The notes beneath the pieces were generated by a model. It saw only the letters and a list, made by a program, of their open reading frames with translations, was not told where the DNA came from and made no database searches. A program made the translations under genes and the position numbers. From assembly GCA_910580075.1 (NCBI GenBank), contig CAJTVR010000006.1, positions 22,747 through 86,746 of the forward strand: a stretch of 64,000 bases of DNA, given 5' to 3'. This stretch comes from an uncultured Eubacterium sp. (GTDB lineage: Bacteria > Bacillota > Clostridia > Lachnospirales > Lachnospiraceae). Shown one piece after another: positions 25,174-33,945 of this stretch; within the stretch, counting starts at the first letter, position 1; the number at the start of each line of letters is the position of its first letter.

Positions 25174-27066
25174 ATGGAACTGGAGCACGAGAAATACTTA
25201 AGCCTGCTGGCAGAGAAATATCCGGCTATTCAGCTGGTATGCCGTGAAATTATCAACCTGAATGCTATACTGAACCTGCCAAAGGGCACAGAGCATTTTA
25301 TGAGTGATTTACATGGAGAATATGAGGCATTTTATCATATTCTAAATAACTGTTCCGGGGTAATCCGGGAGAAAGCGGACATGCTTTTTGAGGACAGCCT
25401 GTCAGATGCGGAGCGTGAGCAGATCTGCACACTGATTTATTATCCGAGAGAAAAACTGGAATTAATCAAAAAAGAAGTCATAAATCTGCCGGAATGGTAT
25501 CGTGAGATTTTAACAGAGCTCATTGAAATCGCAAAAACGCTGTCGTCAAAATATACCCGTTCGAAAGTGCGTAAGGCTATGCCGGAAGAGTTTGCCTATA
25601 TTATCGACGAGCTGCTGCATCTGCAGAAAGACGAGGACGACAACCAGGTTATTTATCACCGTGAAATATTAACGACCATTATCGACCTGGACAATGCAGA
25701 TGAATTTATTGTAGCGCTGGCGGATCTGATTAAACGCATGGCGGTGGACCGTCTTCATATTGTAGGAGATATCTTTGACCGCGGTGCCTGTGCAGACCAG
25801 ATTTTAGACCTTTTGATGAAATACCATTCCCTGGATATTGAATGGGGCAATCATGATATCTTATGGATGGGCGCGGCAGCCGGAAGCAAGGCATGCATAG
25901 CAAATGTAGTCCGCAATAATCTGAAATATGATAATACGGAAATTCTTGAAAACAGCTATGGAATCAGCCTGCGCAAATTAACACTTTATTCGGAAAAACT
26001 CTATCCTGGCACAGATGCTATGAAAGCTGCAGAAAAAGCCATTACGGTTATGCTGTTTAAACTGGAAGGACAGGTGATAGCCAGACATCCGGAATATGAA
26101 ATGGATGACCGCAGGCTTCTTCATCAGATCAACTGGGAGAACCATACGATTGAGATTGAAGGAAAGACATATGAGCTGAAAGAAACAGAATTCCCGACGA
26201 TAGATCCAAACGATGTATACAGTCTTTCGCCGGAAGAAGATGAAATTATGGAAGAACTGTGCATGGCATTTGTAAACAGCAGGCGTTTAAATGACCATAT
26301 CCGGTTTTTATATAAAAAAGGTGGCATGTATAAGACCTTTAATGGAAATCTGCTCTATCACGGCTGTATACCGCTTGATAACGAAGGCAATTTTGAAGGC
26401 ATCTGCATTGACGGGAGGATGTATAAAGGCCGGGCTTATCTGGAATATGCCGATAAAACAAGCCGGCGCGCATATCTGTCCGGGCGCAGACAGAATGACC
26501 TGGATTTCATGTGGTACCTGTGGTGCGGCAGGAGATCGCCGCTGTGCGGCCGCAACATTAAGACATTCGAACGGAGTTATATTGCAGACAAGTCTGTCTG
26601 GCATGAAGAATCCGACCCGTATTATAAATATTACAAGACAGAGAAAACCTGCAATATGATTCTGCGGGAATTCGGCCTGTATTCCTCCAGGTCGCATATT
26701 ATAAACGGACATACGCCGGTCCGTACCGTAGAAGGAGAAATGCCGGTACGTGCGAATGGAAAACTGATCGTCATTGACGGGGGATTCTGCCGCAGCTACC
26801 ATAAAACAACAGGGCTTGCCGGCTATACACTGATATACAACTCCCATGGTATCCGGATTAAGGCACACCAGCCGTTTGAAAGCGTCTATGCGGCGCTTCG
26901 CGAAAATAAGGATATCGAGTCTAAAAGCGAGCTGGTAGAGACAGAGAAAGAGCGTCTGATGGTCAAGCACACAGATAACGGCAAGAAAATTCTGGAAGAT
27001 ATCGAGTGGCTGAAAAAACTGCTGGCGGCGTACCGGGACGGGACGATAGAGCAGGGAAATGTATAA
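25174..27066 (+). CDS. fbp: Fructose-1,6-bisphosphatase, class III
   Basis: A 630-residue protein of the Firmicute-specific FBPase class III family (B. subtilis Fbp is similar in size). The metallophosphatase motifs are visible: FMSDLHGEYEAF (about residues 42-53), IVGDIFDRGA (about 197-206), WGNHDILWMGA (about 228-238) and INGHTPVR near 510. It hydrolyses fructose 1,6-bisphosphate in gluconeogenesis. It is a single gene, bounded downstream by the hairpin element at 27135. It is unrelated to the neighbouring HicAB and coat genes. The N-terminal ELEHEKYLSLLAEKYP start and AAAGGGG site support ATG 25174. Confidence 0.95.
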   Translation: MELEHEKYLSLLAEKYPAIQLVCREIINLNAILNLPKGTEHFMSDLHGEYEAFYHILNNCSGVIREKADMLFEDSLSDAEREQICTLIYYPREKLELIKKEVINLPEWYREILTELIEIAKTLSSKYTRSKVRKAMPEEFAYIIDELLHLQKDEDDNQVIYHREILTTIIDLDNADEFIVALADLIKRMAVDRLHIVGDIFDRGACADQILDLLMKYHSLDIEWGNHDILWMGAAAGSKACIANVVRNNLKYDNTEILENSYGISLRKLTLYSEKLYPGTDAMKAAEKAITVMLFKLEGQVIARHPEYEMDDRRLLHQINWENHTIEIEGKTYELKETEFPTIDPNDVYSLSPEEDEIMEELCMAFVNSRRLNDHIRFLYKKGGMYKTFNGNLLYHGCIPLDNEGNFEGICIDGRMYKGRAYLEYADKTSRRAYLSGRRQNDLDFMWYLWCGRRSPLCGRNIKTFERSYIADKSVWHEESDPYYKYYKTEKTCNMILREFGLYSSRSHIINGHTPVRTVEGEMPVRANGKLIVIDGGFCRSYHKTTGLAGYTLIYNSHGIRIKAHQPFESVYAALRENKDIESKSELVETEKERLMVKHTDNGKKILEDIEWLKKLLAAYRDGTIEQGNV

Positions 27067-27134
27067 AAAAACAGGAGTCTCAGATTAATATTTATAGATT
27101 ATATTATTAAATGCAGCAGATCTGATAAAAAGAA

Positions 27135-27230
27135 GGGCTGTCGCACTAAGCAAAATATATACAAGATATCGTAGAAAAGAACGATTTAAACCAGCTATAT
27201 CTTGTATCATATTTCTTAATGCGACAGCCC
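27135..27230. repeat. Miniature inverted-repeat element, copy B; bidirectional terminator-like hairpin
   Basis: A 96-bp element with perfect 11-bp terminal inverted repeats GGGCTGTCGCA / TGCGACAGCCC and internal ATACAAGATAT / ATATCTTGTAT arms. It is followed by CTTTTTT on the plus strand and preceded by AAAAAGAA (a T-rich tract on the minus strand). It could therefore end transcription of both fbp (plus) and the LtaS-like gene (minus). It is homologous, in the same orientation, to copy A at 24157-24314. Confidence 0.78.
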
Positions 27231-27546
27231 CTTTTTTATTAGATCAGCTGCATTCTCTAATTCGTGTGATATTTATGCGGCTTCAGTCTGAATAGCCCGC
27301 TATACTGTTTACTGTTTCTATGGCAAAATCTCACAAATTGTAAAATACATCTGACAGAAAGCATTTTAGGTATGCTTTAAATTCACGAAAATAACTGTCT
27401 TACACTCTGGGATTCTTTCTCATGTCTGGATATACTGCCAGATGCTGTTTTGCCGGAACATTATATCGCCAGCAAAAACTGAACAGCCAGCTAGATACGG
27501 TATATCCAAAGCTGAGAAAGAACCCGCTCTGGTATGATAGCAGAAT
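27231..27546. other. Non-coding tail between element B and the LtaS-like gene
   Basis: About 316 bases with no supported gene. The minus-strand LtaS-like reading frame ends at 27547, so this is its 3' side. I see no further hairpin with a T-run here and no conserved motif. Confidence 0.4.
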
Positions 27547-29700
27547 TTATTCTAATCCAGTCACATCTGCCTGATTGTCTAATACATCACTTTCCTCAGG
27601 ATAATATACCATAGCATTTTCAGTCGTCCTGAAAATCGTATTGCTTGAGCCGACCTGGCAGACTTTCAGCACATCACCGGTTTCCAGTTCCTGCGTATGT
27701 TCCGCAGACAAAACAACCTGGCGGTCAGAAACGAAACGGGTCGGCATTTTATCGTCATTGACATAAATACGGCTCCAGTTTGTAAAGCTGTCTCCGTAAA
27801 TTGAAAGGCTGCCGTCGTCATTCTTCTTATAACTGTAAATATGTGTTTTGTCAATGCCCATCTGCAGGTCAGACGCCGGATAACGGTCTGTGCCGTCATA
27901 GCAGTAGCGTTTTCCATACAGAATATCATACTGTAAATTTTCTAAGCCGTTCTGGTAAGTTTCATCTTCTGTATTGTATTTATGAGCCTGATGATAAGAA
28001 AAAATCGTTCCTTCTGAAAGACCGGCTTGTTCAGCGGCATAAGCCAGCAGCTGGTAAGCAGCCAGGTCAGCGTTTTTCTGTTCCAGTCCGAAGTTATTCC
28101 AGGTCGCATATTTTGTCTTGAAAATATCGCCGGACTTTAAGTCTTCATCTGAGAGGCCCATGGTTGGCAGGTGGTCTCCGAACAGGACAAGGATTGTTTC
28201 TTCATCCCTTTGTGCAAGCATATCAGTCAGGTTTTTAATAAACTTATCCACTTCATGAATTTCATTTACGTAATATTCCCACTGATTGTTCTTTTCCGGT
28301 GTTTCAGCTCCGGATACCCTGATTTCCGGATTCTGAATAATTTTTTCTTCCGGATAGCTGCCGTGGCCCTGTACAGTAATCGTATAGACGAAATCTGGCT
28401 GGTCAGGTGTAGAATCCAGGGCTTTTTTCGTTTCATTAATCAGAATATCATCTGTAGGCCAGGAACCAAGCGGCGTATATTCCTGAATATTCATCAGTTC
28501 CTTGCTTGTAAAAGTGTCAAAGCCGAACTGGGAAAATGCGTTTGCGCGGCTGTAAAAATTACCGCCGTTATTGTGAACCACATGAGTTCCGTACCCGATT
28601 TCAGATAAATCAGAAGCAATGCTTTCACAATTCGTCTGTTTTAATATAGTTTTATATGGATATTCTCCTGTTCCAAAAAAACGCAGGTTCATGCCTGTCA
28701 GTACTTCAAACTCTGAATTTGCAGTTCCGGCTCCTACCACCGGGACAGTGAGGTAACCGGAAGTAAAGTTCTCGCTTAATGAGCGGAAGTTCGGTACCGG
28801 GTCTTTAGACAGATTTAAAAAGTTAATTTCTGTCGGGTCCATAAATGACTCTAAAAGGACGCAGATGACATTCGGCTGCTGTTTTTTAGCTGAATCAGAT
28901 ACTACATGGTCAGAATCAGCTACTTCATAGGACTCAGATTCATTTTTAATCTGTGTAACGGTTTGTTTAATGTTTTTAATTTTGGATTCTGAGTAATCCG
29001 CGGGTTTGCTCATACCGCGGTCCACCACACTGGATGAAAACCCGTACACAAATCCATAGTCAGAATAGCCTTGTGCAATGTTTGCAAAATAAGAAGCCAT
29101 TTTATTAGAATTGTGGGCCATTGTAGTAGCTGCTGATAAAATAAAGCCCATGCATGCACAGAAAAATACAGCGCGTATCTTATGCGGATGGCCTTTGAAT
29201 TTCGGACCTTTAATACCAAGTATAACTAAAAATACAGTTAACAGGAACAGTAAAATAACGACGCATATTTCCTGAAATTTTGTAAAGTACTGTGTATTTG
29301 TCATAGTCAGAAGGTCTGAGATACACTTAAGGTCCGTATAGCCAAACGGTGTTACACGCTGGGACAGCACACAGCCGTTTATAATACCGAGTAAAAGCCA
29401 GAAGCTGCTGACAATAATCCGCATCAGCATCCGGCGGCGAAACAGGTAAACAATGGTCAGTGTAGCAAAAATAATCAGCGAGTTAAAGAAAAATGCAAAT
29501 GCATGGCCGCTTAAAAATTTAAATGCATCAAAAAAGGAACGTCTTGAACATATTTCAATAACCAGCACCAGAACACAGGATAACAGTGCATGGAACAGCA
29601 GCGAGTAACGGTTTAAAAAGTCAATCTGCCGGCTGAAATCGCGTTTCTTCTTTGAAGCTGAAGCATCATGCTTTAATATATTAGAAAAAACTATCTTCAT
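27547..29700 (-). CDS. LtaS-like lipoteichoic acid synthase / phosphoglycerol transferase (sulfatase fold)
   Basis: A 717-residue membrane enzyme. Five hydrophobic segments fill roughly residues 25-205 (for example LLFHALLSCVLVLVIEI and VVILLFLLTVFLVILGI). An extracellular sulfatase domain follows: NVICVLLESFMDPTEI, VPVVGAGTANSEFEVLTG with the candidate nucleophile Thr, VHNNGGNFYSR and ILVLFGDHLPTMG. LtaS-type enzymes polymerise glycerol phosphate from phosphatidylglycerol. After the sulfatase domain, about 110 C-terminal residues (YDGTDRYPASDLQMGIDKTHIYSY onward) form an extra, probably beta-rich domain not found in short LtaS proteins. ATG 29700 has GGGAGGA upstream. Confidence 0.88.
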   Translation of the reverse strand: MKIVFSNILKHDASASKKKRDFSRQIDFLNRYSLLFHALLSCVLVLVIEICSRRSFFDAFKFLSGHAFAFFFNSLIIFATLTIVYLFRRRMLMRIIVSSFWLLLGIINGCVLSQRVTPFGYTDLKCISDLLTMTNTQYFTKFQEICVVILLFLLTVFLVILGIKGPKFKGHPHKIRAVFFCACMGFILSAATTMAHNSNKMASYFANIAQGYSDYGFVYGFSSSVVDRGMSKPADYSESKIKNIKQTVTQIKNESESYEVADSDHVVSDSAKKQQPNVICVLLESFMDPTEINFLNLSKDPVPNFRSLSENFTSGYLTVPVVGAGTANSEFEVLTGMNLRFFGTGEYPYKTILKQTNCESIASDLSEIGYGTHVVHNNGGNFYSRANAFSQFGFDTFTSKELMNIQEYTPLGSWPTDDILINETKKALDSTPDQPDFVYTITVQGHGSYPEEKIIQNPEIRVSGAETPEKNNQWEYYVNEIHEVDKFIKNLTDMLAQRDEETILVLFGDHLPTMGLSDEDLKSGDIFKTKYATWNNFGLEQKNADLAAYQLLAYAAEQAGLSEGTIFSYHQAHKYNTEDETYQNGLENLQYDILYGKRYCYDGTDRYPASDLQMGIDKTHIYSYKKNDDGSLSIYGDSFTNWSRIYVNDDKMPTRFVSDRQVVLSAEHTQELETGDVLKVCQVGSSNTIFRTTENAMVYYPEESDVLDNQADVTGLE

Positions 29701-30207
29701 ATTTTAGTAATCCTCCCTCAGAAATTTCTTAAGATAACATTATTCTGACTGTCAATAAAATATATCCTAATGGACAAAAAATCAATGGGTAAAAATCATA
29801 AAAAATTCTTAAGATTTACTTAAGCTGAGGATATATTGAATAATAGAAGGCATGACAGGCTGGAAACGGGGGCCGAAGCAGTAAGATTCTGGCAGTTTTA
29901 CAGGTATTTGGGTGCTGGCGTGGAGTTCATTGGCTGCCCGGACGCCGGGCGGATAAATCATGAATTACCTGATAAGTTTCTCTGCCCCGGCGTTCGGATA
30001 AGTCATGAATTACCTTGAAACACAGATTTTTATGCGTTATAATCATTTATGATTCAGGCTAAAACAGTAAACAGAAACTGTTATGCGCCTGTATAGACTG
30101 CCTGTGAAAGGTTACAATTGGTTATAACAGATTTTTGCAAAGAAAACCGGTACCATAAGTTACGCCTCTGCATATACTGAAAGTAACGAAATACAGGAGA
30201 CAGATGT
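29701..30207. other. 507-bp intergenic region with a direct repeat
   Basis: It separates the divergent LtaS-like and repeat-protein genes. On the minus strand TTGACA (29755-29750) with TTAAGA 17 bp further is a possible promoter for the LtaS-like gene. An inverted CTTAAG...CTTAAG lies near 29808-29823. A direct repeat, CGGATAAATCATGAATTACCT then CGGATAAGTCATGAATTACCT, occurs at about 29950-29970 and 29995-30015. A 60-codon frame across it has no credible start site. Confidence 0.5.
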
Positions 30208-31032
30208 GTGGATTATAAGCAGAATCAGTTTATGCGCATGCAGCAGTACCAGTATGCGCCGCAGGTGCCGTTTTATATGAGTTACCCCCAGAATATCTAT
30301 ATGACGGAACTGGAATATGACCGGGATATGGAACGCATGAAAGAGCTGTATCCGGAAGAAGCAAAGCAGATCCAGGGCCTTGTGGAAGAAGAATGTGATA
30401 AACTGGAATACGAAGGCAGCATGATGTTTGATGAATATCCTGACCGCGTGACATTAAAAATAATCTGCGACAGAATTTACCAGAAAGCGCTGCAGCCGCG
30501 TATACAGGAAGCAGAAATCCAGGGAGCAGAACATCTGGTAAAAAGTGCCGGAATGGCAGGTCCCGGGATAAAAAATCCAGAAATTGAAAACCCTGGAATG
30601 AAAAACCTGGGAAATGAAAATTCTGGAATGGAAGATCTGGGAAATGAAAATCCTGGAGTGGAAGATCTGGGAAATGAAAATCCTGGAATGGAAGATCTGG
30701 GAATGGAAAACCCCGGAACGGAAAATGCCGTAATAGAAAATCAGAAAATAGAAAATCCCGGAATGGATGCCGGACAGATGGAAGCCCAGGCGTACAGGCC
30801 GGGCAGACCGCCGGGACCGCCGCCAGGACCGGGATGGCCGCCAGGACCGGGCAGACCGCCGGGACCGCCGCCAGGGCCGGGATGGCCGCCAGGACCGGGC
30901 AGACCGCCGGGACCGCCGCCACCGCCGCCAGGCAGGCCGAATAACGGGCTTGGCAGCCTGATAGAAGTGCTGCTATATAATGAAATGTATAAAAGACGCT
31001 GCAGGCATAACCGCTGCCGCCGCTGGTGGTAA
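30208..31032 (+). CDS. Repeat-rich Pro/Gly protein of unknown function
   Basis: A 274-residue protein in three parts. Residues 1-120 are acidic and helical (YPQNIYMTELEYDRDMERMKELYPEEAKQI). Residues about 122-195 are imperfect ten-residue repeats of the NENPGMEDLG type. Residues about 205-245 are a collagen-like PPGPPPGPGWPPGPGR sequence repeated in 16-residue (48-bp) units. It ends in a Cys/His/Arg-rich tail with RCRHNRCRRWW. No signal peptide or membrane segment is seen. The N-terminal part resembles small proteins common in Lachnospiraceae; a coat or exosporium-like structural role is only a guess. The start is GTG with AGGAGA upstream. The DNA repeats would allow length change by slippage. 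Confidence 0.75.
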   Translation: MDYKQNQFMRMQQYQYAPQVPFYMSYPQNIYMTELEYDRDMERMKELYPEEAKQIQGLVEEECDKLEYEGSMMFDEYPDRVTLKIICDRIYQKALQPRIQEAEIQGAEHLVKSAGMAGPGIKNPEIENPGMKNLGNENSGMEDLGNENPGVEDLGNENPGMEDLGMENPGTENAVIENQKIENPGMDAGQMEAQAYRPGRPPGPPPGPGWPPGPGRPPGPPPGPGWPPGPGRPPGPPPPPPGRPNNGLGSLIEVLLYNEMYKRRCRHNRCRRWW

Positions 31033-31152
31033 ATATACTGCAGACTGACGGCAGGGACGGGAACAGCCGGGCTGGAGCATTTTTCAAAGACGCTCCAGGC
31101 CGGGACTGTTACCGGAAGTACATATTACGAAAGGGAAAGGACGAACGTAGCA

Positions 31153-33657
31153 ATGAAAAAAGGACTGATCAAGGCAGCAGTGCTTACGCTGGTGTTTTTT
31201 CTGACGCTGGTGATAGCCGGAGGAATTACGAACCAGAACCAGCTGGATCTGACAACGGAAATGGATGAAGCGACACTTCCGGTTATTTTGTTATACAATG
31301 AAAATGAGCAGATGAATGAACTTCATGGATACACCATGCAGATGAGCGCGACCGGAATGCGCGATACAATCACGCCGCTGTCGAGAAATAAAGAAATTCC
31401 GCTGCTGATCCGGACTTATGGATACCGCATAGACAGTATTTCTTATGAAATCCGCAGCATTGACGGCGTACGTCTGATATCAGACGGCAGCATAACGGCA
31501 TTTGAAGAAAAGGACGAACAGATAAGGACAAGCATTCCTGTGCAGAGTCTGCTGGAAAAATCCAGGGAATATATACTGACACTGAAACTAAAACAGGATG
31601 AGGATATCTGCTATTACTACACCAGGATTGCAGATGCCCAGGACTGTTATGTGGCAGAGAGCGTGAAGTTTGCAAAGCAGGTAAGCGAGCTTACGTTTTC
31701 CGAAAGTCCGGACGAACTTTCCACTTACTGGGAACCGAATGTACTCGGTGATAACTCGTCTCTTCACAAAGTGACGATTAATTCCAGCCTGACCCAGGCA
31801 AACTGGGCTGAATTTGAATGTGACAGGCTCTCAGCGCCAGTTCCGTCCGTAAAAGAGATGAACAGTTCGTATAATGTGATTCTGCTGTATTATGTAGTGA
31901 CGGCAAAAGGTGAAAACGGAGAGCTGGAATATTACAATGTGGAAGAATATTACAGAATCCGTTACACGACGGAGCGTATGTACCTTTTGAATTTTGAACG
32001 TACGATGAACCAGATTTTTAACGGAGAAAATGATTTCCTGTATGAAAATTACCTTCAGCTCGGTATACGTTCCAAAGAGGTGGAATACATGCAGAATGAG
32101 GCTGGAACGATTACCTGTTTTGTACAGGAAGGAGATTTATGGAGTTATAACCAGTCTTCCGGCCGTCTTGCAGAAGTATTCAGCTTTCGGGGACATGAAG
32201 GTATTGATATCAGGGAGAATTATATGCAGCATGATATCCGCATTATGAATATTGACGAGGCGGGAGACCTGGAATATGTTGTATACGGATACATGAACAG
32301 GGGAGCGCATGAAGGCGAAATGGGAATCTGTTTTCTACATTACAACAGTCAGGCCAACACGAATGAAGAAAAGCTGTTTATCACTTTTGACCAGTCATTT
32401 CAGATGCTTCAGACAGAACTTGGCAGGCTTTTGTATGAAAATGCTGCAGGCGGGATTTATCTTATGTTTAACGGAAGCGTGCTGTACACGGACCTGAAAT
32501 CAATGGATATGACAGAAATTGCTTCCGGCTTAGATGACAGTTCCTATGCAGTTTCAGACTCCAATCAGTATCTGGCCTGGATTTCAGACAGTGATTCACG
32601 CGAGATTTCAATTATGGACCTGGAAACAGCCAGTGTGCGCCAGATTCATATAAAAGAAGGCAGGACGCTGCGGGTACTTGGATTTTTACAGGAAGATTTC
32701 GTATACGGAATAGCAGCAGACAGCCACCGCATAGAAGGGGCATCAGGAGTAAGTGCAAATCCTATGTATGCGCTTCGCATTGTCAGTGCATCCAGCACCG
32801 AAGAATTAAAAAAATACCGGAAAAAGGGTTATTATATAGACGACGTGGACTTTCTGGACGGGGTGCTGATGATTAACCGCCTGGTCTGGGACGGAAGCGG
32901 ATATCTGAAAGCGCAGCAGGATTCGATCGTAAACCGGGGCCAGGAGGGAGAAGAAAAGAAAATTATCCATACAACTGTTACTGAGGTAAAACAGCTTCAG
33001 GTACAGCTGACACTGACGGAAATGGAGAAAGAAACACCGCCGGTTTATATTGCAGCCAAACAGGTTATGAACCAGGAGGATAAAAAAACATCATTAAAAA
33101 CAGCACAGGAACAGCGCAATTATACTGCATATGCAAAAGGCAGGGTGACAGAAGCAGTCACAGATGTGGGAAAAGCCATTCGCAGTGCGGACGAAAATAT
33201 GGGTGTTGTGGTGGATGAGCAGCAGAATTATATCTGGAAACGTGCCAGAAAAAATGTCCAGCTGCCGCTGGAAGTACAGCCTTCCGAGGCAGATTCATCT
33301 GGTTCCCCGCTTGCAAAATGCATCAGTGCGATACTGCGCCAGGAAGGAATCGAAGTCAGCGTCAGTGAACTGTTAGAAAGAAGCGATACCCCTCAGGGAA
33401 TCCTGGAATCCCTCCTGCCAGAGCGCAAAGTCATTGCAATAGAAGGCTGTTCGCTGCAGCAGATTTTCTATTATGTCAGCTGCGGCATGCCGGTTCTGGC
33501 AGTCCGCGGCACGCAGAGTGCAGTACTGGTGACTGGCTATGACGCGCTTAATGTGTGGATGTATGACCCTCAGGCGGGACAGACGGTTAAAAGTACGATT
33601 GAAGAAACAGAGGCACAGCTTGAGGCACAGGGAACGGTGTACGTGGCTTATCTGTAA
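31153..33657 (+). CDS. Large secreted/anchored protein with degenerate C39-like C-terminal domain
   Basis: An 834-residue protein with an N-terminal signal or membrane anchor (KKGLIKAAVLTLVFFLTLVIAG). The long extracellular part has beta-rich segments: repeated SNQYLAWISDSDSREISIMDLE-like blades around residues 470-500 suggest a propeller-like region. The last 115 residues, from about 720, look like a C39 peptidase fold: AKCISAILRQEGI with Cys723 where the nucleophile belongs, and VLVTGYDALNVWMYDPQAG. The His expected before the V-x-V-x-GYD strand is absent (QSAVLVTGYD), so peptidase activity is doubtful. ATG 31153 follows GAAAGGGAAAGGA. Function unknown; binding or sensing is more likely than catalysis. 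Confidence 0.7.
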   Translation: MKKGLIKAAVLTLVFFLTLVIAGGITNQNQLDLTTEMDEATLPVILLYNENEQMNELHGYTMQMSATGMRDTITPLSRNKEIPLLIRTYGYRIDSISYEIRSIDGVRLISDGSITAFEEKDEQIRTSIPVQSLLEKSREYILTLKLKQDEDICYYYTRIADAQDCYVAESVKFAKQVSELTFSESPDELSTYWEPNVLGDNSSLHKVTINSSLTQANWAEFECDRLSAPVPSVKEMNSSYNVILLYYVVTAKGENGELEYYNVEEYYRIRYTTERMYLLNFERTMNQIFNGENDFLYENYLQLGIRSKEVEYMQNEAGTITCFVQEGDLWSYNQSSGRLAEVFSFRGHEGIDIRENYMQHDIRIMNIDEAGDLEYVVYGYMNRGAHEGEMGICFLHYNSQANTNEEKLFITFDQSFQMLQTELGRLLYENAAGGIYLMFNGSVLYTDLKSMDMTEIASGLDDSSYAVSDSNQYLAWISDSDSREISIMDLETASVRQIHIKEGRTLRVLGFLQEDFVYGIAADSHRIEGASGVSANPMYALRIVSASSTEELKKYRKKGYYIDDVDFLDGVLMINRLVWDGSGYLKAQQDSIVNRGQEGEEKKIIHTTVTEVKQLQVQLTLTEMEKETPPVYIAAKQVMNQEDKKTSLKTAQEQRNYTAYAKGRVTEAVTDVGKAIRSADENMGVVVDEQQNYIWKRARKNVQLPLEVQPSEADSSGSPLAKCISAILRQEGIEVSVSELLERSDTPQGILESLLPERKVIAIEGCSLQQIFYYVSCGMPVLAVRGTQSAVLVTGYDALNVWMYDPQAGQTVKSTIEETEAQLEAQGTVYVAYL

Positions 33658-33752
33658 ATCTGTCTGAATGTACTCTGCTGCAAAGACTGTAAGAATATGA
33701 TTCAGGAGTGCAGACATTTATGAAAAACTAAGGATTACAGCTCAAAAAACAT

Positions 33753-33780
33753 TTGACATTTCACTTCTTTGTGGTAAAAT
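33753..33780 (+). promoter_or_regulatory. Promoter of the sodium:alanine symporter gene
   Basis: TTGACA at 33753-33758 and TAAAAT at 33775-33780 with a 16-bp spacer; TGG directly before the -10 makes it an extended -10. Transcription would begin near 33787, about 160 bases before the ATG, leaving a long leader. Confidence 0.7.
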
Positions 33781-33802
33781 AATAAAGTATTGGATCTCAG
33801 GG

Positions 33803-33837
33803 ATGGGACAGCGTGCAAGCGTTGTCCCATTTTCTTG
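33803..33837 (+). terminator. Leader hairpin with T-rich tail (attenuator-like)
   Basis: ATGGGACAGCG (33803-33813) pairs with CGTTGTCCCAT (33820-33830) through 11 bp including one G-U, with a 6-base loop, followed by TTTTCTT. It lies only about 15-20 bases after the predicted transcription start, so most transcripts could stop here unless a factor or alternative fold prevents it. It might also define a very short RNA. Confidence 0.6.
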
Positions 33838-33945
33838 ATAAAGTCTGCTTCTGGCATATTCTGTGCCCGGCTGCATAAGATAAATGTAATAAGGACAGGA
33901 TTCTGGAGAAAAATGCCAGCAAAAGACAAGAAGGGAGACTAAGTT

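Noticed and set aside
29836..30018. 60-codon plus-strand frame in the LtaS-like intergenic region
   Set aside because: It lacks a usable start site, and its internal similarity only reflects the DNA direct repeat.
30230..31087. 285-codon minus-strand frame opposite the repeat-rich protein
   Set aside because: It is an antisense shadow of the 30-bp and 48-bp repeats; codon use and motif content support the plus-strand gene.
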